A model generated the notes under the pieces. It made no database searches. It was not told where the DNA came from and worked only from the letters and a program-made list of their open reading frames with translations. From positions 189,716 through 253,715 of the forward strand of contig NZ_JAQQTE010000022.1 in the NCBI RefSeq assembly GCF_028561565.1: 64,000 nucleotides of DNA. Reading direction: 5' to 3'. The translations under genes were made by a program, and so were the position numbers. Of this stretch, positions 37,552 to 47,613 are shown in pieces (the stretch's first letter is position 1; every line of letters begins with the position of its first letter). Source of the stretch: Gilvibacter sediminis (GTDB lineage Bacteria; Bacteroidota; Bacteroidia; Flavobacteriales; Flavobacteriaceae).

Positions 37552-40500
37552 ATGAAAAAATGTACCCTGGTTGTACTCCTCGGGTTGTTTGGGATTCTTA
37601 TGCCCCAATCATTTGCTCAGGATGCAACATCAACCATTTCTAACTACTTAAGCCAACAAAAAGAGAATCACGGATTGACGTCTCAAGACATTCAGTTCGA
37701 GATCACAAGCCAAAGCACCAGTAAGGTGAGCGGAATTACCCACGTGTACTACCGCCAGCTTGTAAACGGAATTCCTGTTTACGGTTCTGAATCTTCTGCA
37801 CACATCAAAGCAGACGGTACCCTACTAAAAATGAACAACGGCTTTGTTGCACAATCCATTGACAAATCAAGTGGAATGACCAGCCCAGGTCTTACAGCTG
37901 CCGGAGCAATCACTGCTGCTGCTAATGCTTTGGGTTACACACCTACAAAATCATTCTCTGTTGTAGAAGATCTTTCTCAAGGATCTCCTAAAATGCTCAT
38001 GAGTGAAGGTGGTATCTCTCTATTGGAGATTCCAGTTGCCCTAACTTATCAGAAATCAGAAGAAGGAGACATCACTCTTGCTTGGGACCTTTCTATTTTA
38101 GAGATCGGTCAGCAAAACTGGTGGTCTGTTCGTGTAGATGCCAGCACCGGTCAAATCATCGACCGTGTGAACTGGATGGTAAGCTGTGAGTTTGAACACG
38201 ATCACAGTGAGCACGAGAACGTATTGAACTTCAACAAAAACCTCAAGCCAGCTGTAGACAAATCTGCTGCTGCTGATGCTGCAGGTGGATGTGTTGAGTG
38301 TTACGAAGTATTTGCATTGCCTTTAGAAAGCCCGTTCTTCGGAGATCGTACTTTTGAGGTGAATCCTGCAGATCCTGTAGCTTCTCCATTCGGATGGCAC
38401 GATACTAACGGTGCTGCTGGAGCGGAGTTCACTACAACACGTGGTAACAACGCAAACGCTTATGAAGACGGAGACAATGTTGGATACCAGCCTGACGGCG
38501 GCTCTGACTTATTCTTCGGAGGTGTAGGATTTGAGTGGGATATCGCTTACTCTCCTGCAAACCAATATGAAGCTGCCGCAGTAACCAATCTTTTCTACTG
38601 GACTAACATCATTCACGATGTGTTGTACCAGTATGGATTTGACGCTGCTGGAGGTAACTTCCAAGAAAACAACTACGGTGGTGGTGGAATCGGAGGAGAC
38701 TCTGTAGATTCTGAAGCCCAAGACGGTTCTGGAACTTGTAACGCAAACTTCGGAACTCCACCAGACGGAGGAAACCCACGTATGCAGATGTATACTTGTG
38801 GATCTCGTGACGGTGACTATGACAACCTTGTAATTATCCACGAATACGGACACGGTATCTCTAACCGTTTGACGGGTGGACCAGGAGCTGCTGGATGTTT
38901 AGGTAACTCTGAGCAGATGGGAGAAGGATGGTCTGACTGGTACGGTCTTGTAATGACTATGGAGCCAGGAGATGCTGGTGTAGATCCACGTGGAGTAGGT
39001 ACTTACCTATTTAATGAAGGTCCTGATGGAGCTGGGATTCGTCCTTTCCCATACAGTACTGATATGAACATCAACCCACAGACGTATGACTTTATTCAGT
39101 CATCTGCTGTTCCTCACGGAGTAGGATCTGTTTGGGCTATGATGCTTTGGGAAATGACCTGGGGCTTGATTGACGCTAACGGATGGGATGCTGATATTTA
39201 CAACTTTACAGGAGATGCTTCTTTAGATGCTGGTAACGTTATGGCTATTGCCTTAGTTACTGAAGCGATGAAGCTTCAACCATGTAGCCCTGGTTTTGTA
39301 GACGGTCGTGACGCTATTCTAGCGGCAGACGTTGCTATTTACGGAGGAGCTAACGAGTGTATCATTTGGGATGCCTTCGCTAAGCGTGGATTGGGTATCA
39401 ATGCAGTTCAAGGTTCTTCTTTCAGTGTAGCTGATGGAACTGAGAACTTTGACACTCCTTCTGGAGAAGCTAACTTTACTGCTCCTTCAGACGTTTGTTC
39501 TACAGAAGAGGCCTTTGAAGTAACTGGAGCTGGTAGCCCAATTGGTGGTGTTTACAGCGGACCTGGTGTTACAGACAACGGAGACGGTCTTACTTATACT
39601 TTCGATCCAGCTGTTGCTGGTGTTGGAATCCACACCATTACTTATGAGATCGCTGATTCAGCTTGTGCTACGGCTTCTGTAGCTACGGATGATATCGAAG
39701 TATTGGCAACTCCAGATTCTCCACTGACAACTGGTGTTACTGACGTATGTATCGGAGACGAGGTAACTGTAACTGCTACACTTTCAGATCCTGCTAACAA
39801 CATTCGTTGGTTTGACGCTGAGGTAGGAGGAGCTTTCTTATTTGAAGGTACTGACTACACATTCACTCCAACAGGTTCTGTTGATCTATGGGCTGAAGAG
39901 ACTGCTGATGACTTCTTGTCTAAATTGGTAATTTCTGAAGTAACTCTAGAAACTCCAGACCGTTTTGAGATCCAAAACGTAGGTGTTCAAACGGACTACA
40001 CCGGATACCGCGTAGTAGTAAGTGAAGAGCCATTCTCAAACATCAACACGGTGAACCCTGTGGTTCAGACATTAGGTGTTATGGATGAAGATGAGGCCAT
40101 TGCTTGGAACGATACTGCAGGTGACGCTGACTACTGGGGAAGTAACCTCTGGTGGGATAATGATGCTCCTGATTCAGGATGGATCCTTATTCTTGATCCT
40201 TCTGGAAACGTAGTAGACTCTGCCTTCTGGAACGTAGACAGTGCAACTCTTGCAACCTTTGATATTAACGTAGCTGGATTCAATATTACAGCTGCTGATC
40301 TTGACTGGGTTGGTTCAGGTGCTGATCTTACTGCAAACTGTAACGACTCTTTCCAACGTAATGGAGATTCAGACAGTGCTTTAGACTGGCCAAACACGTG
40401 TTTGGAAGCTTCTTATGGTGTAGCTAACGAGAACATCGGAATCGGATTTGCCGGTTGTGTCGCTCCTCGTACACTTACACAAGTAGTTGCTGAGGACATT

Positions 40501-41010
40501 GCTCCAGAGATCACCTGTCCTGGTGATGAGGTATATGTAATTGAGGATGGACTACCTTACGTGGTGCCAGATTACTCACTTTCTGCTACCTTCTCTGACA
40601 ACTGTCCAGAAGATCCAACAATTACGCAAGATCCAGCGGTTGGTGCTGAGTTAGGCCCAGGCGACTATACTGTAACACTTACTGCGACAGATGCTGCAGG
40701 AAACTCTAGCGACTGTACCTTTACGCTAACTGTAGAAGGTGTATTGAGTGTTGACGAATTTGGAATTGACAATGTGATTACACTATATCCGAACCCAAGT
40801 CAAGGAGAATTGACGCTTCGTAACCGCAGCACAGCTGTAGTGGAAGATGTAAACCTTTACGATGTGAACGGACGTTTGATCAAGAGACTAAACGTACAAG
40901 GTGTTGGAGCTGAAATTCAGTTCAACCTTAACGATATAGCTTCAGGACTATACTTTGTTCAGATCATTACTGATCAAGGACAAACGGTTAAACGTGTTGT
41001 GAAGCAATAA
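37552..41010 (+). CDS. T9SS-exported M36 (fungalysin) metalloprotease
   Basis: This 1152-aa protein has a signal peptide (1-23), an FTP/PepSY-like propeptide (about 30-200), and the M36 peptidase domain. The zinc site is VIIHEYGHGISNRL (His430, Glu431, His434) and the third ligand lies in GEGWSDWYG (Glu458). Ig-like repeats, a lamin-tail (LTD)-like domain (LVISEVTLETPDRFEIQNVG, about 800-820), and a HYR-like repeat (APEITCPGDEVYV) follow. A T9SS type A tail ends it (YPNPSQGELTL, VNLYDVNGRLIK, SGLYFVQI, RVVKQ). It is secreted and degrades extracellular protein. The Gly/Asn codons look strongly biased, as in highly expressed genes. Confidence 0.92.
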   Translation: MKKCTLVVLLGLFGILMPQSFAQDATSTISNYLSQQKENHGLTSQDIQFEITSQSTSKVSGITHVYYRQLVNGIPVYGSESSAHIKADGTLLKMNNGFVAQSIDKSSGMTSPGLTAAGAITAAANALGYTPTKSFSVVEDLSQGSPKMLMSEGGISLLEIPVALTYQKSEEGDITLAWDLSILEIGQQNWWSVRVDASTGQIIDRVNWMVSCEFEHDHSEHENVLNFNKNLKPAVDKSAAADAAGGCVECYEVFALPLESPFFGDRTFEVNPADPVASPFGWHDTNGAAGAEFTTTRGNNANAYEDGDNVGYQPDGGSDLFFGGVGFEWDIAYSPANQYEAAAVTNLFYWTNIIHDVLYQYGFDAAGGNFQENNYGGGGIGGDSVDSEAQDGSGTCNANFGTPPDGGNPRMQMYTCGSRDGDYDNLVIIHEYGHGISNRLTGGPGAAGCLGNSEQMGEGWSDWYGLVMTMEPGDAGVDPRGVGTYLFNEGPDGAGIRPFPYSTDMNINPQTYDFIQSSAVPHGVGSVWAMMLWEMTWGLIDANGWDADIYNFTGDASLDAGNVMAIALVTEAMKLQPCSPGFVDGRDAILAADVAIYGGANECIIWDAFAKRGLGINAVQGSSFSVADGTENFDTPSGEANFTAPSDVCSTEEAFEVTGAGSPIGGVYSGPGVTDNGDGLTYTFDPAVAGVGIHTITYEIADSACATASVATDDIEVLATPDSPLTTGVTDVCIGDEVTVTATLSDPANNIRWFDAEVGGAFLFEGTDYTFTPTGSVDLWAEETADDFLSKLVISEVTLETPDRFEIQNVGVQTDYTGYRVVVSEEPFSNINTVNPVVQTLGVMDEDEAIAWNDTAGDADYWGSNLWWDNDAPDSGWILILDPSGNVVDSAFWNVDSATLATFDINVAGFNITAADLDWVGSGADLTANCNDSFQRNGDSDSALDWPNTCLEASYGVANENIGIGFAGCVAPRTLTQVVAEDIAPEITCPGDEVYVIEDGLPYVVPDYSLSATFSDNCPEDPTITQDPAVGAELGPGDYTVTLTATDAAGNSSDCTFTLTVEGVLSVDEFGIDNVITLYPNPSQGELTLRNRSTAVVEDVNLYDVNGRLIKRLNVQGVGAEIQFNLNDIASGLYFVQIITDQGQTVKRVVKQ

Positions 41011-41033
41011 TTACGACAAACCTTTCGTAAAAG

Positions 41034-41060
41034 AAAACCCTCGCCTTAGGCGGGGGTTTT
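41034..41060. terminator. terminator between the protease and the LETM1-related gene
   Basis: AAAACCC and CGCC (41034-41045) pair with GGCG and GGGTTTT (41049-41060) around TTA; further T follows. It serves the protease and, since the left side is A-rich, also the convergent minus-strand gene. Confidence 0.85.
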
Positions 41061-41061
41061 T

Positions 41062-42249
41062 TTATTTGTCTTCGTCAATGCGATTCTCGTTAAAAGCGGA
41101 GGGGAGTAGTTTTGGAATAAACTTGATAAAGAGCGGCAGTAATAGGCTGCCTCCCGGTAAAAGAAAAATGGTTAGGGAAGGAATGCTTTTAAACATGTCC
41201 AAGAGTTGATCCTTAACCTTGTCCTTTTCTTTTGCATCTAATTCTCGAATGGTCGATTGCCCTAACAAAACAAGCAGCTCACCACTTTCACTGAGTTCTT
41301 TGAGTAAGCGCTTTTTATTGCGCAAGATCAAACGCTCCACAGTGCTACTGGTCTGCTTGTAAAAATGCTGAACGGGATGCGTATGATTAAAGAAGTGGAT
41401 GGCATTCTCATGTTCTTCCATAAAGAGCTCAAGTTCGTCTAAGGCCACCAGGGCCTCTTCTTGATCTAGGCCTAACTGAATGGCCAAATGCAAGATATAT
41501 TCACGCTCAGAGGGTTCTACTTTTAAATCGTCCTTGATGGCCATACAGCATAGGTCTAACAGATACGGAGCTGTTAAGGTCATATGCGTATCGCTAAAGA
41601 ACATTTCTAAAGGAGCTGCTGTGGTGCTTAAGCCAGCCATTTCAAAGAGCTCCAAGAGCAGAATATCGTACTTGTCTTGTTTGGTCTTGGACTGCAAGGC
41701 TCCGAAGCAATAGGTAGCAATAGCCTTTTCCAAGGAGGTGGCATAATTCTTCGCCAACATGGGAGAATCACAATAGATCTGATAGGTCAACAGATCGGTA
41801 GCCAATAGCACATTAGAGAATTCATAGGTCTGCTCCTTTTTGAGCGTAGCATCACTCTCAAGAATACGCGCAGAGAGGATCTTCTCTAAATTCTTACTGA
41901 CCGACTTTCCTAGAGATAGCTTAGAAAGCAAGCTCATACGGCCGCGGTCAATCTCACGATAAAAGCTAATGGCGTGTTCTAAGAACTTTTTGACATCCCG
42001 AATTTGCGTCTGCTTATAATAGATCACATAAAGACTGTGCAGTAGGTTGGCCTTGTTTAATTCCGCAACAGTAAGGTTGAGCTCGCTTATGGGCTTATTG
42101 ACCAGAGCAGCAACAGAATTTCCATAGACAAAGCCTGTTTTGCGTAATTGCGTGTAGAAATGCCCCTTCTTTTCAAAAGGAACCAACAGGTCTTCTTGAG
42201 AAAACTCATGAAAAAATTTATCTATCCAACCAGCTGCAGAGGGATTCAT
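41062..42249 (-). CDS. LETM1-related biofilm-associated protein
   Basis: This 395-aa protein matches a Bacteroidota family named LETM1-related biofilm-associated protein. It opens MNPSAAGWIDKFFHEFSQEDL, has helical TerB-like parts in the middle (about 150-280: LEMFFSDTHMTLTAPYLLDLCCMAIKDDLKVEPSE, shown as a region only) and ends with a hydrophobic LETM1-type segment (SIPSLTIFLLPGGSLLLPLFIKFIPKLLPSAF). The Leu-Pro-Gly-Gly-Ser-Leu-Leu-Leu-Pro core is the LETM1 hallmark. The family name rests on biofilm phenotypes reported in a flavobacterium; its molecular role is unclear. It is cytosolic or membrane-associated at the C-terminus. Confidence 0.8.
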   Translation of the reverse strand: MNPSAAGWIDKFFHEFSQEDLLVPFEKKGHFYTQLRKTGFVYGNSVAALVNKPISELNLTVAELNKANLLHSLYVIYYKQTQIRDVKKFLEHAISFYREIDRGRMSLLSKLSLGKSVSKNLEKILSARILESDATLKKEQTYEFSNVLLATDLLTYQIYCDSPMLAKNYATSLEKAIATYCFGALQSKTKQDKYDILLLELFEMAGLSTTAAPLEMFFSDTHMTLTAPYLLDLCCMAIKDDLKVEPSEREYILHLAIQLGLDQEEALVALDELELFMEEHENAIHFFNHTHPVQHFYKQTSSTVERLILRNKKRLLKELSESGELLVLLGQSTIRELDAKEKDKVKDQLLDMFKSIPSLTIFLLPGGSLLLPLFIKFIPKLLPSAFNENRIDEDK

Positions 42250-42268
42250 TGATTCAAATGTATAAATA

Positions 42269-42297
42269 AAAAACTCCTGCCGCTAACGACAGGAGTC
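42269..42297 (-). terminator. terminator of the sodC-like gene
   Basis: ACTCCTG (42273-42279) and CAGGAGT (42290-42296) pair around a loop with one extra CG pair. On the minus strand a T run follows. It sits 23 bp after the stop at 42320. Confidence 0.8.
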
Positions 42298-42319
42298 TTT
42301 CTGTGTTATTTTTTTGTTG

Positions 42320-42907
42320 CTATTCGATGATTCCGCCGCAGCTTACGCGAGCTCCAGCAGCACCAGAAGGTTGTGAAGTGAAGTCATCAGCACCTTGGTG
42401 CACAATGATGGCTTTACCTAAAATGTCTTTTTTCTCATCGCCACAACCCATGCACCACTCATCGGTATCAAAGCTAATGGTGGCTTTCCCTTCCGCGTCT
42501 GCGGTAAAGTTTCCTATATCGCCTTTGTGGTAACCGGTTTCATCACCCCATTTACCATGAGACTCAAAAGTAGGGTTCCAGTGGCCTCCTGTAGACTTTC
42601 CGTCTGGAGAGCTACAATCTGCCTTTTCGTGAATATGAATCGCGTGTTCTCCTTCTGATAGCCCTTCAAGCTCTGCCATCATAAAAACTTTCCCGTCTTT
42701 AGCGGTGAACTTAACAGCTCCAGAAGCTCCACTATCACTCTTGGGTTCCAGTTTGAACTTAAGCGCCATGACTTCCTGAGTCACTTCCACTTCTTTTTCT
42801 ACTGCAGTCTCTTCAGTGGTTTCTGCCTCTTCTTTTTTGGCATCGCTCTTACAAGCAGTGAAAGCAAGAGCTAAAAGCAGAAAAGGTAAAATTGAAATGC
42901 GTTTCAT
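42320..42907 (-). CDS. sodC: Cu/Zn superoxide dismutase, lipoprotein
   Basis: From ATG 42907 the protein is 195 aa with a lipoprotein signal (FTAC, Cys19). An acidic linker rich in Glu/Thr follows (25-48). The SOD domain has HAIHIHEKADCSSPDG (copper ligands His91 and His93), GGHWNP with His109, HGKWGD with His117, YHKGDIGN with His127 and Asp130, and AIIVHQGADDF with His170. The disulfide cysteines are Cys98 and Cys190 (GARVSCGG). An extra CMGC pair (Cys152, Cys155) is present. The enzyme removes superoxide in the periplasm. A TTG six bases upstream is an alternative start but unneeded. Confidence 0.93.
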   Translation of the reverse strand: MKRISILPFLLLALAFTACKSDAKKEEAETTEETAVEKEVEVTQEVMALKFKLEPKSDSGASGAVKFTAKDGKVFMMAELEGLSEGEHAIHIHEKADCSSPDGKSTGGHWNPTFESHGKWGDETGYHKGDIGNFTADAEGKATISFDTDEWCMGCGDEKKDILGKAIIVHQGADDFTSQPSGAAGARVSCGGIIE

Positions 42908-42954
42908 AATCAATAGGATTGGTTTTGTTTAAAATTACGGCTTTCTGAAAGAAA

Positions 42955-44400
42955 TTAAAAAATAAATGGAATCACCAGCTTTAAAAAGAGGAACAACAAT
43001 CCGATCGCCAAAAGATTCAGAAAGAATCCCGCGCGGACCATATCCTTGATTTTGATGTACCCACTGGCAAAGACAATGGCGTTAGGCGGAGTGGCCATAG
43101 GCAGCATAAAAGCGCAGCTTGAGGCCATGGCTACGGGAATCAGCAAATGTTCCATAGGCATGTCCAGCCCAATGGCAATACCGGCTACCACAGGTGCAAA
43201 GATGGCAACCAGTGCCACATTACTCATCAGTTCGGTCATAAAGAGCATCACAGCAATGATCAAAATAGCGATGGTGGTTGTGCTTAAACCATCCATGGCT
43301 GCTATATAGTTGGCAATGGTAGTGATGATTCCTGCTTGTGAGAGTCCCGACGCCAGGGCCAAACCGCCACCAAAGAGAATTAAGATTCCCCAGGCCAGTC
43401 TGGAGGTGTCTTCCCATTGGAGTATGAATTGTCCTTTAGAAAATCGATTCGGGATCACAAAGAGGGCAATTGCGGCATACATACTGATCTCTGTGTCGGT
43501 CAGTCCTAAGCCTGGGAATTGGGCGTTGAGTACTCCTCTAAAGATCCAAAGGCTTATCGCGACGGCAAACACAGCCAGTACTTGTTTTTCCTTCCGACTG
43601 AGTCCACCTAATTTTTTTAATTCTGAATCGATCAGATCTTTAGACGCATCAAAGCGCTTGAGTCGGTTGGGAAAGGCAACATGAACTAAAATAAAATACA
43701 CCAATGCAATCATGATGATGGAAAAGGGCAGCCCCATGACCATCCAATTCAAAAAGGAAATGGTAGTGTTGTATTCGTTTTCAAGAAAGCCAATAAGCAC
43801 CGAATTTGGCGGTGTCCCTATTATAGTTGCTATTCCGCCTGAGTTCGCTGCATAGGCAATTCCCAACATGACGCTCAAGGCAAAGTTTCTGTCGTTCTTT
43901 GTGAAACCATCAGCATCATCAATCAACAAATTGATCACAGAGAGTCCAATAGGAAGCATGACCAGCGCGCTGGCCGTATTGCTGATCCACATACTCAAAA
44001 GGGCAGTGGCAAGCATAAAACCCAAAACAATTCGGTTGGGCGAGGTGCCTGTTATCTTAATGATGGATAAAGCAAGGCGTTTGTGCAGATTGACTTTTTC
44101 CAAGGCCAAGGCCATTACAAATCCTCCGAAGAACAAAAAAACTATACTGCTGCCGTAATGCGGAGCCACCTCTTTTATGGGCATCACATTGGTTAGCGGA
44201 AAGAGTATTAGCGGGAGCAAGGCCGTAACCGATATTGACACGGCCTCAGTGATCCACCAACAGATCATCCAAGCGGCTACTGCAATTACTGGATCTGCAG
44301 CCTCGCTGAGTAATTGTCCTTTAAAAAACCAAAGGATCAGAAATAAAACAGGCCCCATAATGAGGCCTGCTTTTTTTGTATTGGTATAGTTACGTTCCAT
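42955..44400 (-). CDS. SLC13/DASS-family sodium:dicarboxylate-type transporter
   Basis: From ATG 44400 the protein is 481 aa with about 12 membrane spans. The two hairpin regions that bind sodium and substrate carry Ser-Asn-Thr (SMWISNTASALVMLP, about 135-150) and a second Thr-Glu/Ser-Asn motif (FMTELMSNVALVAIF, about 400). The signature PPNSVLIGFLEN and a final MATPPNAIVFASGYI are as in DASS proteins. It imports succinate, other dicarboxylates or sulfate with sodium. It precedes the SodC gene by 47 bp on the same strand and may be transcribed with it; a functional link is not obvious. Confidence 0.9.
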   Translation of the reverse strand: MERNYTNTKKAGLIMGPVLFLILWFFKGQLLSEAADPVIAVAAWMICWWITEAVSISVTALLPLILFPLTNVMPIKEVAPHYGSSIVFLFFGGFVMALALEKVNLHKRLALSIIKITGTSPNRIVLGFMLATALLSMWISNTASALVMLPIGLSVINLLIDDADGFTKNDRNFALSVMLGIAYAANSGGIATIIGTPPNSVLIGFLENEYNTTISFLNWMVMGLPFSIIMIALVYFILVHVAFPNRLKRFDASKDLIDSELKKLGGLSRKEKQVLAVFAVAISLWIFRGVLNAQFPGLGLTDTEISMYAAIALFVIPNRFSKGQFILQWEDTSRLAWGILILFGGGLALASGLSQAGIITTIANYIAAMDGLSTTTIAILIIAVMLFMTELMSNVALVAIFAPVVAGIAIGLDMPMEHLLIPVAMASSCAFMLPMATPPNAIVFASGYIKIKDMVRAGFFLNLLAIGLLFLFLKLVIPFIF

Positions 44401-44430
44401 CAAACAGACTTCTGTTCGAATTTAGACAAA

Positions 44431-47400
44431 TTAATTCTGCAAACTAAATTGTTTCACTTCTTTAAAGGCTGAGGTGTTGATGGCCTCGATCGCTGCGCGA
44501 TAACTTGGCCACTGTTCTGTAAAGAAAGTATTCGTAGCATCAAGTCCTTCTTTTAAAGCCGTACGTGCCTGAGTCATCAAACGCGTCTCTGTGGAAGTTG
44601 TTCCGTTTGGACGGCTGGTGGCGTATTGTCTTGCCAGCCCAATGCGCTGCATGATGGTCACCTCTGGATTACGTGTAATTCCTTGGCGCTCGTCCACTTT
44701 ACCCAAATAAAGCGCAATGACCTCATCAATGGACTTAATGATCTCTTTGCTTTGGTCAATGGCCTCCTTATGCGCTTCTTTATCAAGTTTACTCAGTTTG
44801 GATTTATAATCCTCCGCAATATTTTTGCTTTCAACCAATTGCTTAACAGCATCTGCGGCTGTCTGTGTCATGGCTTCTAGCGTTTTACCATTTTGGTAAG
44901 CGTTTTCAATGGCTTGCGGCGGAACGTCTAATCTTGGATCCATCTTGACGGTGATCTGGCTGTTTGCCGTTTGATCTCCGTAGATCATTTCCAGACGATA
45001 GGTTCCCGGTTTTACTTCAACGCCTCCAGGCTCACCAAAGTTGCGCGTTCTAATGCGTCGGCTTGGTCTGTCTACACCTTTCTCGTTGAGATACCAAGTG
45101 AAATTGTTCACTTTATTGTCCTTAGGTGCTTTTTGCTTAAGGGTTCTGATCAAACGCTGTCCGTCATAGATATTCAGTGTAATAGAATCCCATTTTACGG
45201 CCATCTCATCTTCTTCAGCATCCTCGGCCTTTTCTTCTTGCTCTGGCTTGTTGATCAAATAACGGATCTGCGCCCCAAAATCACGGTTCTCTCCATTGTA
45301 AAGAGCATCTCCACCAAAACGACTTCCCGTTGGTTGTTGATACGCCGCTAAGTAAGCAGTAGCAGGATCAAAAAGGGCCAAGGTAGATTTAGACTTGCTC
45401 GCATCCGCAGCTAGAGCTCTTAACGGACGAATATCGTCCAATACCCATGCTGCACGCCCAAAAGTACCGATCACCAAATCGTGCTCTCTTGGGTGAATCA
45501 CTAAGTCCTTTACAGGAACCGTTGGGAATCCGTTGGTCCATTTTACCCAATCGCCTCCAGCGTTGATAGAAACATAAAGACCGTCATCCGTTCCCATAAA
45601 GAGCAGGTTATCTTCCTCAGGGTCTTCAACTATACACAAAGTATAACTGATCACATCATTGTCATCTACGATACGCTGCCAAGTCTTTCCGTAGTCCTTG
45701 GTGCGGTATACATAAGCACTGTAGTTGTATCTTCTGTAGTCATTGGCAACCAACAGCGCTTCTCCTTTACGCTTGTTAGAAGCTTTGATCTGAACGATCC
45801 AGCTTCCTGCTGGTAGGCCTTTGATATTTTTTGAAACGTCTGTCCAACTGCCGCCACCGTTAGTGGTGTAGTGCACACGTCCGTCATCTGTTCCTGCCCA
45901 AAGCATGTTCTGCTCTAGCGGAGAAGGTTCAATGACCAATACCGTAGTGTGGTTTTCAGCGCCGGTAGCATCCATCGTAAGTCCGCCACTTTCGCCTTGT
46001 TTCTGTTTCTCCGGATCATTAGTGGTCAAGTCTGGAGATATGATCTCCCAAGTCAAACCTTTGTCTGTGGATTTGTGTACAAATTGAGATCCAAAGTAAA
46101 TCGTACCGTTGTCAAAAGGATCAATATTGATCGCAGAATTCCAATTAAAACGGAGTTGTACGTCTGGGTCTGGATGCGTAGGACGCACCGAATAGTTATT
46201 TCCAGTTTGCCAGTCGTAACGCGATACATAGCCTTGCTGACTCATAGACCAACCAAAGCGGGAATCATCGCGGTCTGGAACCACGTCAAATCCGTCTCCA
46301 AAGCTGATCTCTTGCCAATAAGAATTACGGATCCCTTGAGCACGCCATACATAAGCTGGGCCTCTCCAAGAACCGTTGTCTTGCATTCCTCCGTATACGT
46401 TATACGGGAACTCATTATCTACTGCGATGTGGTAGAATTGCGCCACAGGGATATTCCCCACAAAGCGCCAGTTCTTTCCACCGTCATGAGTAATGTTTAG
46501 TCCTCCGTCATTACCGTCTATCATAAAGTTGCCGTTCTCTGGGTGAATCCACCAGGCATGGTGGTCTGGGTGTACTCCGTTAGAGACTCCATAGGCCGGC
46601 ATAAGCTGGTTGAAGTTCTTTCCGCCGTCTTCAGAGACATTGACATAAGTAAAGATGCTGTAAACGCGGTTCTCGTTCTGCGGATCCACATAGATCTCAG
46701 AATAGTAGAACGGACGGTTACCAATATCGCTCTTATTGTTGATCATAGTCCAAGACTCTCCACCGTCGGTACTTTTGTACAAGGCGTTCTTTTTGGCTTC
46801 CACTAAGGCGTAAACCACATTCGGCTTATTTCTGGCAATAGCAATACCAATACGGCCTAAATCTCCCGCAGGCAGGCCGTCTTCGTCTGTTTTTTCAGTC
46901 CAGTTTTCTCCACCGTCATAGGTGATGAAAAGGCCAGACCCTTCCCCTCCAGATTTAAAGAACCAAGGGTCACGCTTGTGTTCCCAAAGCGCTACGATCA
47001 ATTTATTGGGATTGGACGGATCCATAACCATATCGGCTACTCCCGTCTTATTATTCGCACTCAATACCTTTTCCCAAGACTTTCCGCCATCAGTCGTTTT
47101 GAAAACGCCTCGCTGCGGATGCTCTCCCCAAGGACTTCCAATGGCACCGACATAAACAGTGTTTGGATCGTCTGGGTGAATGATGATGCGGTGAATGTGA
47201 CGCGTTTCTTCCAAGCCCATGGATTCCCAGCTCTTTCCGCCGTCTAGGGAACGATACACTCCAAATCCGCCGTTGAGACTGTTTCTAGGGTTTCCTTCTC
47301 CGGTTCCTACCCAGATCACACTTGGGTTGGATTGCTGGATGGCTACGGCTCCAATAGAAGCGGTGGGCTGATCGTCAAAGATCGGTTCCCAATCAATCCC

Positions 47401-47613
47401 TCCGGAATCAGACATCCAAAGGCCACCGGAAGCGGTTCCGGCATACATCATTTGCGGATTGTCGTGTACAACATCAATGGCAGTTACACGCCCGCTCATA
47501 CCCCCCGGTCCGATGTTTCGGGGTTCCATGTTTTCAAATTGTTCTAAGTCTACTGTTTGGCTCCATCCTCCGAGTGAGAATAGGATGGCAACGCCTAATA
47601 AAAGGTGTTTCAT
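44431..47613 (-). CDS. exported VPS10/BNR (Asp-box) repeat protein
   Basis: Read from ATG 47613 the protein is 1060 aa with a signal peptide (MKHLLLGVAILFSLGGWSQ). The body, to about 760, is a multi-bladed beta-propeller made of Asp-box repeats (Ser-x-Asp-x-Gly-x-x-Trp): TTDGGKSWEKV, TYDGGENWTEK, STDGGESWTMI, SEDGGKNF, THDGGKNWRF, STDKGLTWEI, TTNGGGSWTDV and TKDYGKTWQRI. A C-terminal alpha-helical part (about 930-1060) follows a beta-domain. Such proteins are often annotated glycosyl hydrolase or sortilin-like, but no catalytic residues can be named. It is secreted or periplasmic and probably binds protein or glycan ligands. A longer start at 47664 is unlikely. Confidence 0.85.
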   Translation of the reverse strand: MKHLLLGVAILFSLGGWSQTVDLEQFENMEPRNIGPGGMSGRVTAIDVVHDNPQMMYAGTASGGLWMSDSGGIDWEPIFDDQPTASIGAVAIQQSNPSVIWVGTGEGNPRNSLNGGFGVYRSLDGGKSWESMGLEETRHIHRIIIHPDDPNTVYVGAIGSPWGEHPQRGVFKTTDGGKSWEKVLSANNKTGVADMVMDPSNPNKLIVALWEHKRDPWFFKSGGEGSGLFITYDGGENWTEKTDEDGLPAGDLGRIGIAIARNKPNVVYALVEAKKNALYKSTDGGESWTMINNKSDIGNRPFYYSEIYVDPQNENRVYSIFTYVNVSEDGGKNFNQLMPAYGVSNGVHPDHHAWWIHPENGNFMIDGNDGGLNITHDGGKNWRFVGNIPVAQFYHIAVDNEFPYNVYGGMQDNGSWRGPAYVWRAQGIRNSYWQEISFGDGFDVVPDRDDSRFGWSMSQQGYVSRYDWQTGNNYSVRPTHPDPDVQLRFNWNSAINIDPFDNGTIYFGSQFVHKSTDKGLTWEIISPDLTTNDPEKQKQGESGGLTMDATGAENHTTVLVIEPSPLEQNMLWAGTDDGRVHYTTNGGGSWTDVSKNIKGLPAGSWIVQIKASNKRKGEALLVANDYRRYNYSAYVYRTKDYGKTWQRIVDDNDVISYTLCIVEDPEEDNLLFMGTDDGLYVSINAGGDWVKWTNGFPTVPVKDLVIHPREHDLVIGTFGRAAWVLDDIRPLRALAADASKSKSTLALFDPATAYLAAYQQPTGSRFGGDALYNGENRDFGAQIRYLINKPEQEEKAEDAEEDEMAVKWDSITLNIYDGQRLIRTLKQKAPKDNKVNNFTWYLNEKGVDRPSRRIRTRNFGEPGGVEVKPGTYRLEMIYGDQTANSQITVKMDPRLDVPPQAIENAYQNGKTLEAMTQTAADAVKQLVESKNIAEDYKSKLSKLDKEAHKEAIDQSKEIIKSIDEVIALYLGKVDERQGITRNPEVTIMQRIGLARQYATSRPNGTTSTETRLMTQARTALKEGLDATNTFFTEQWPSYRAAIEAINTSAFKEVKQFSLQN

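Noticed and set aside
38509-38853. 114-aa minus-strand ORF inside the M36 protease
   Set aside because: Shadow of a strongly codon-biased gene; composition is Ser/Val-rich as expected from antisense.
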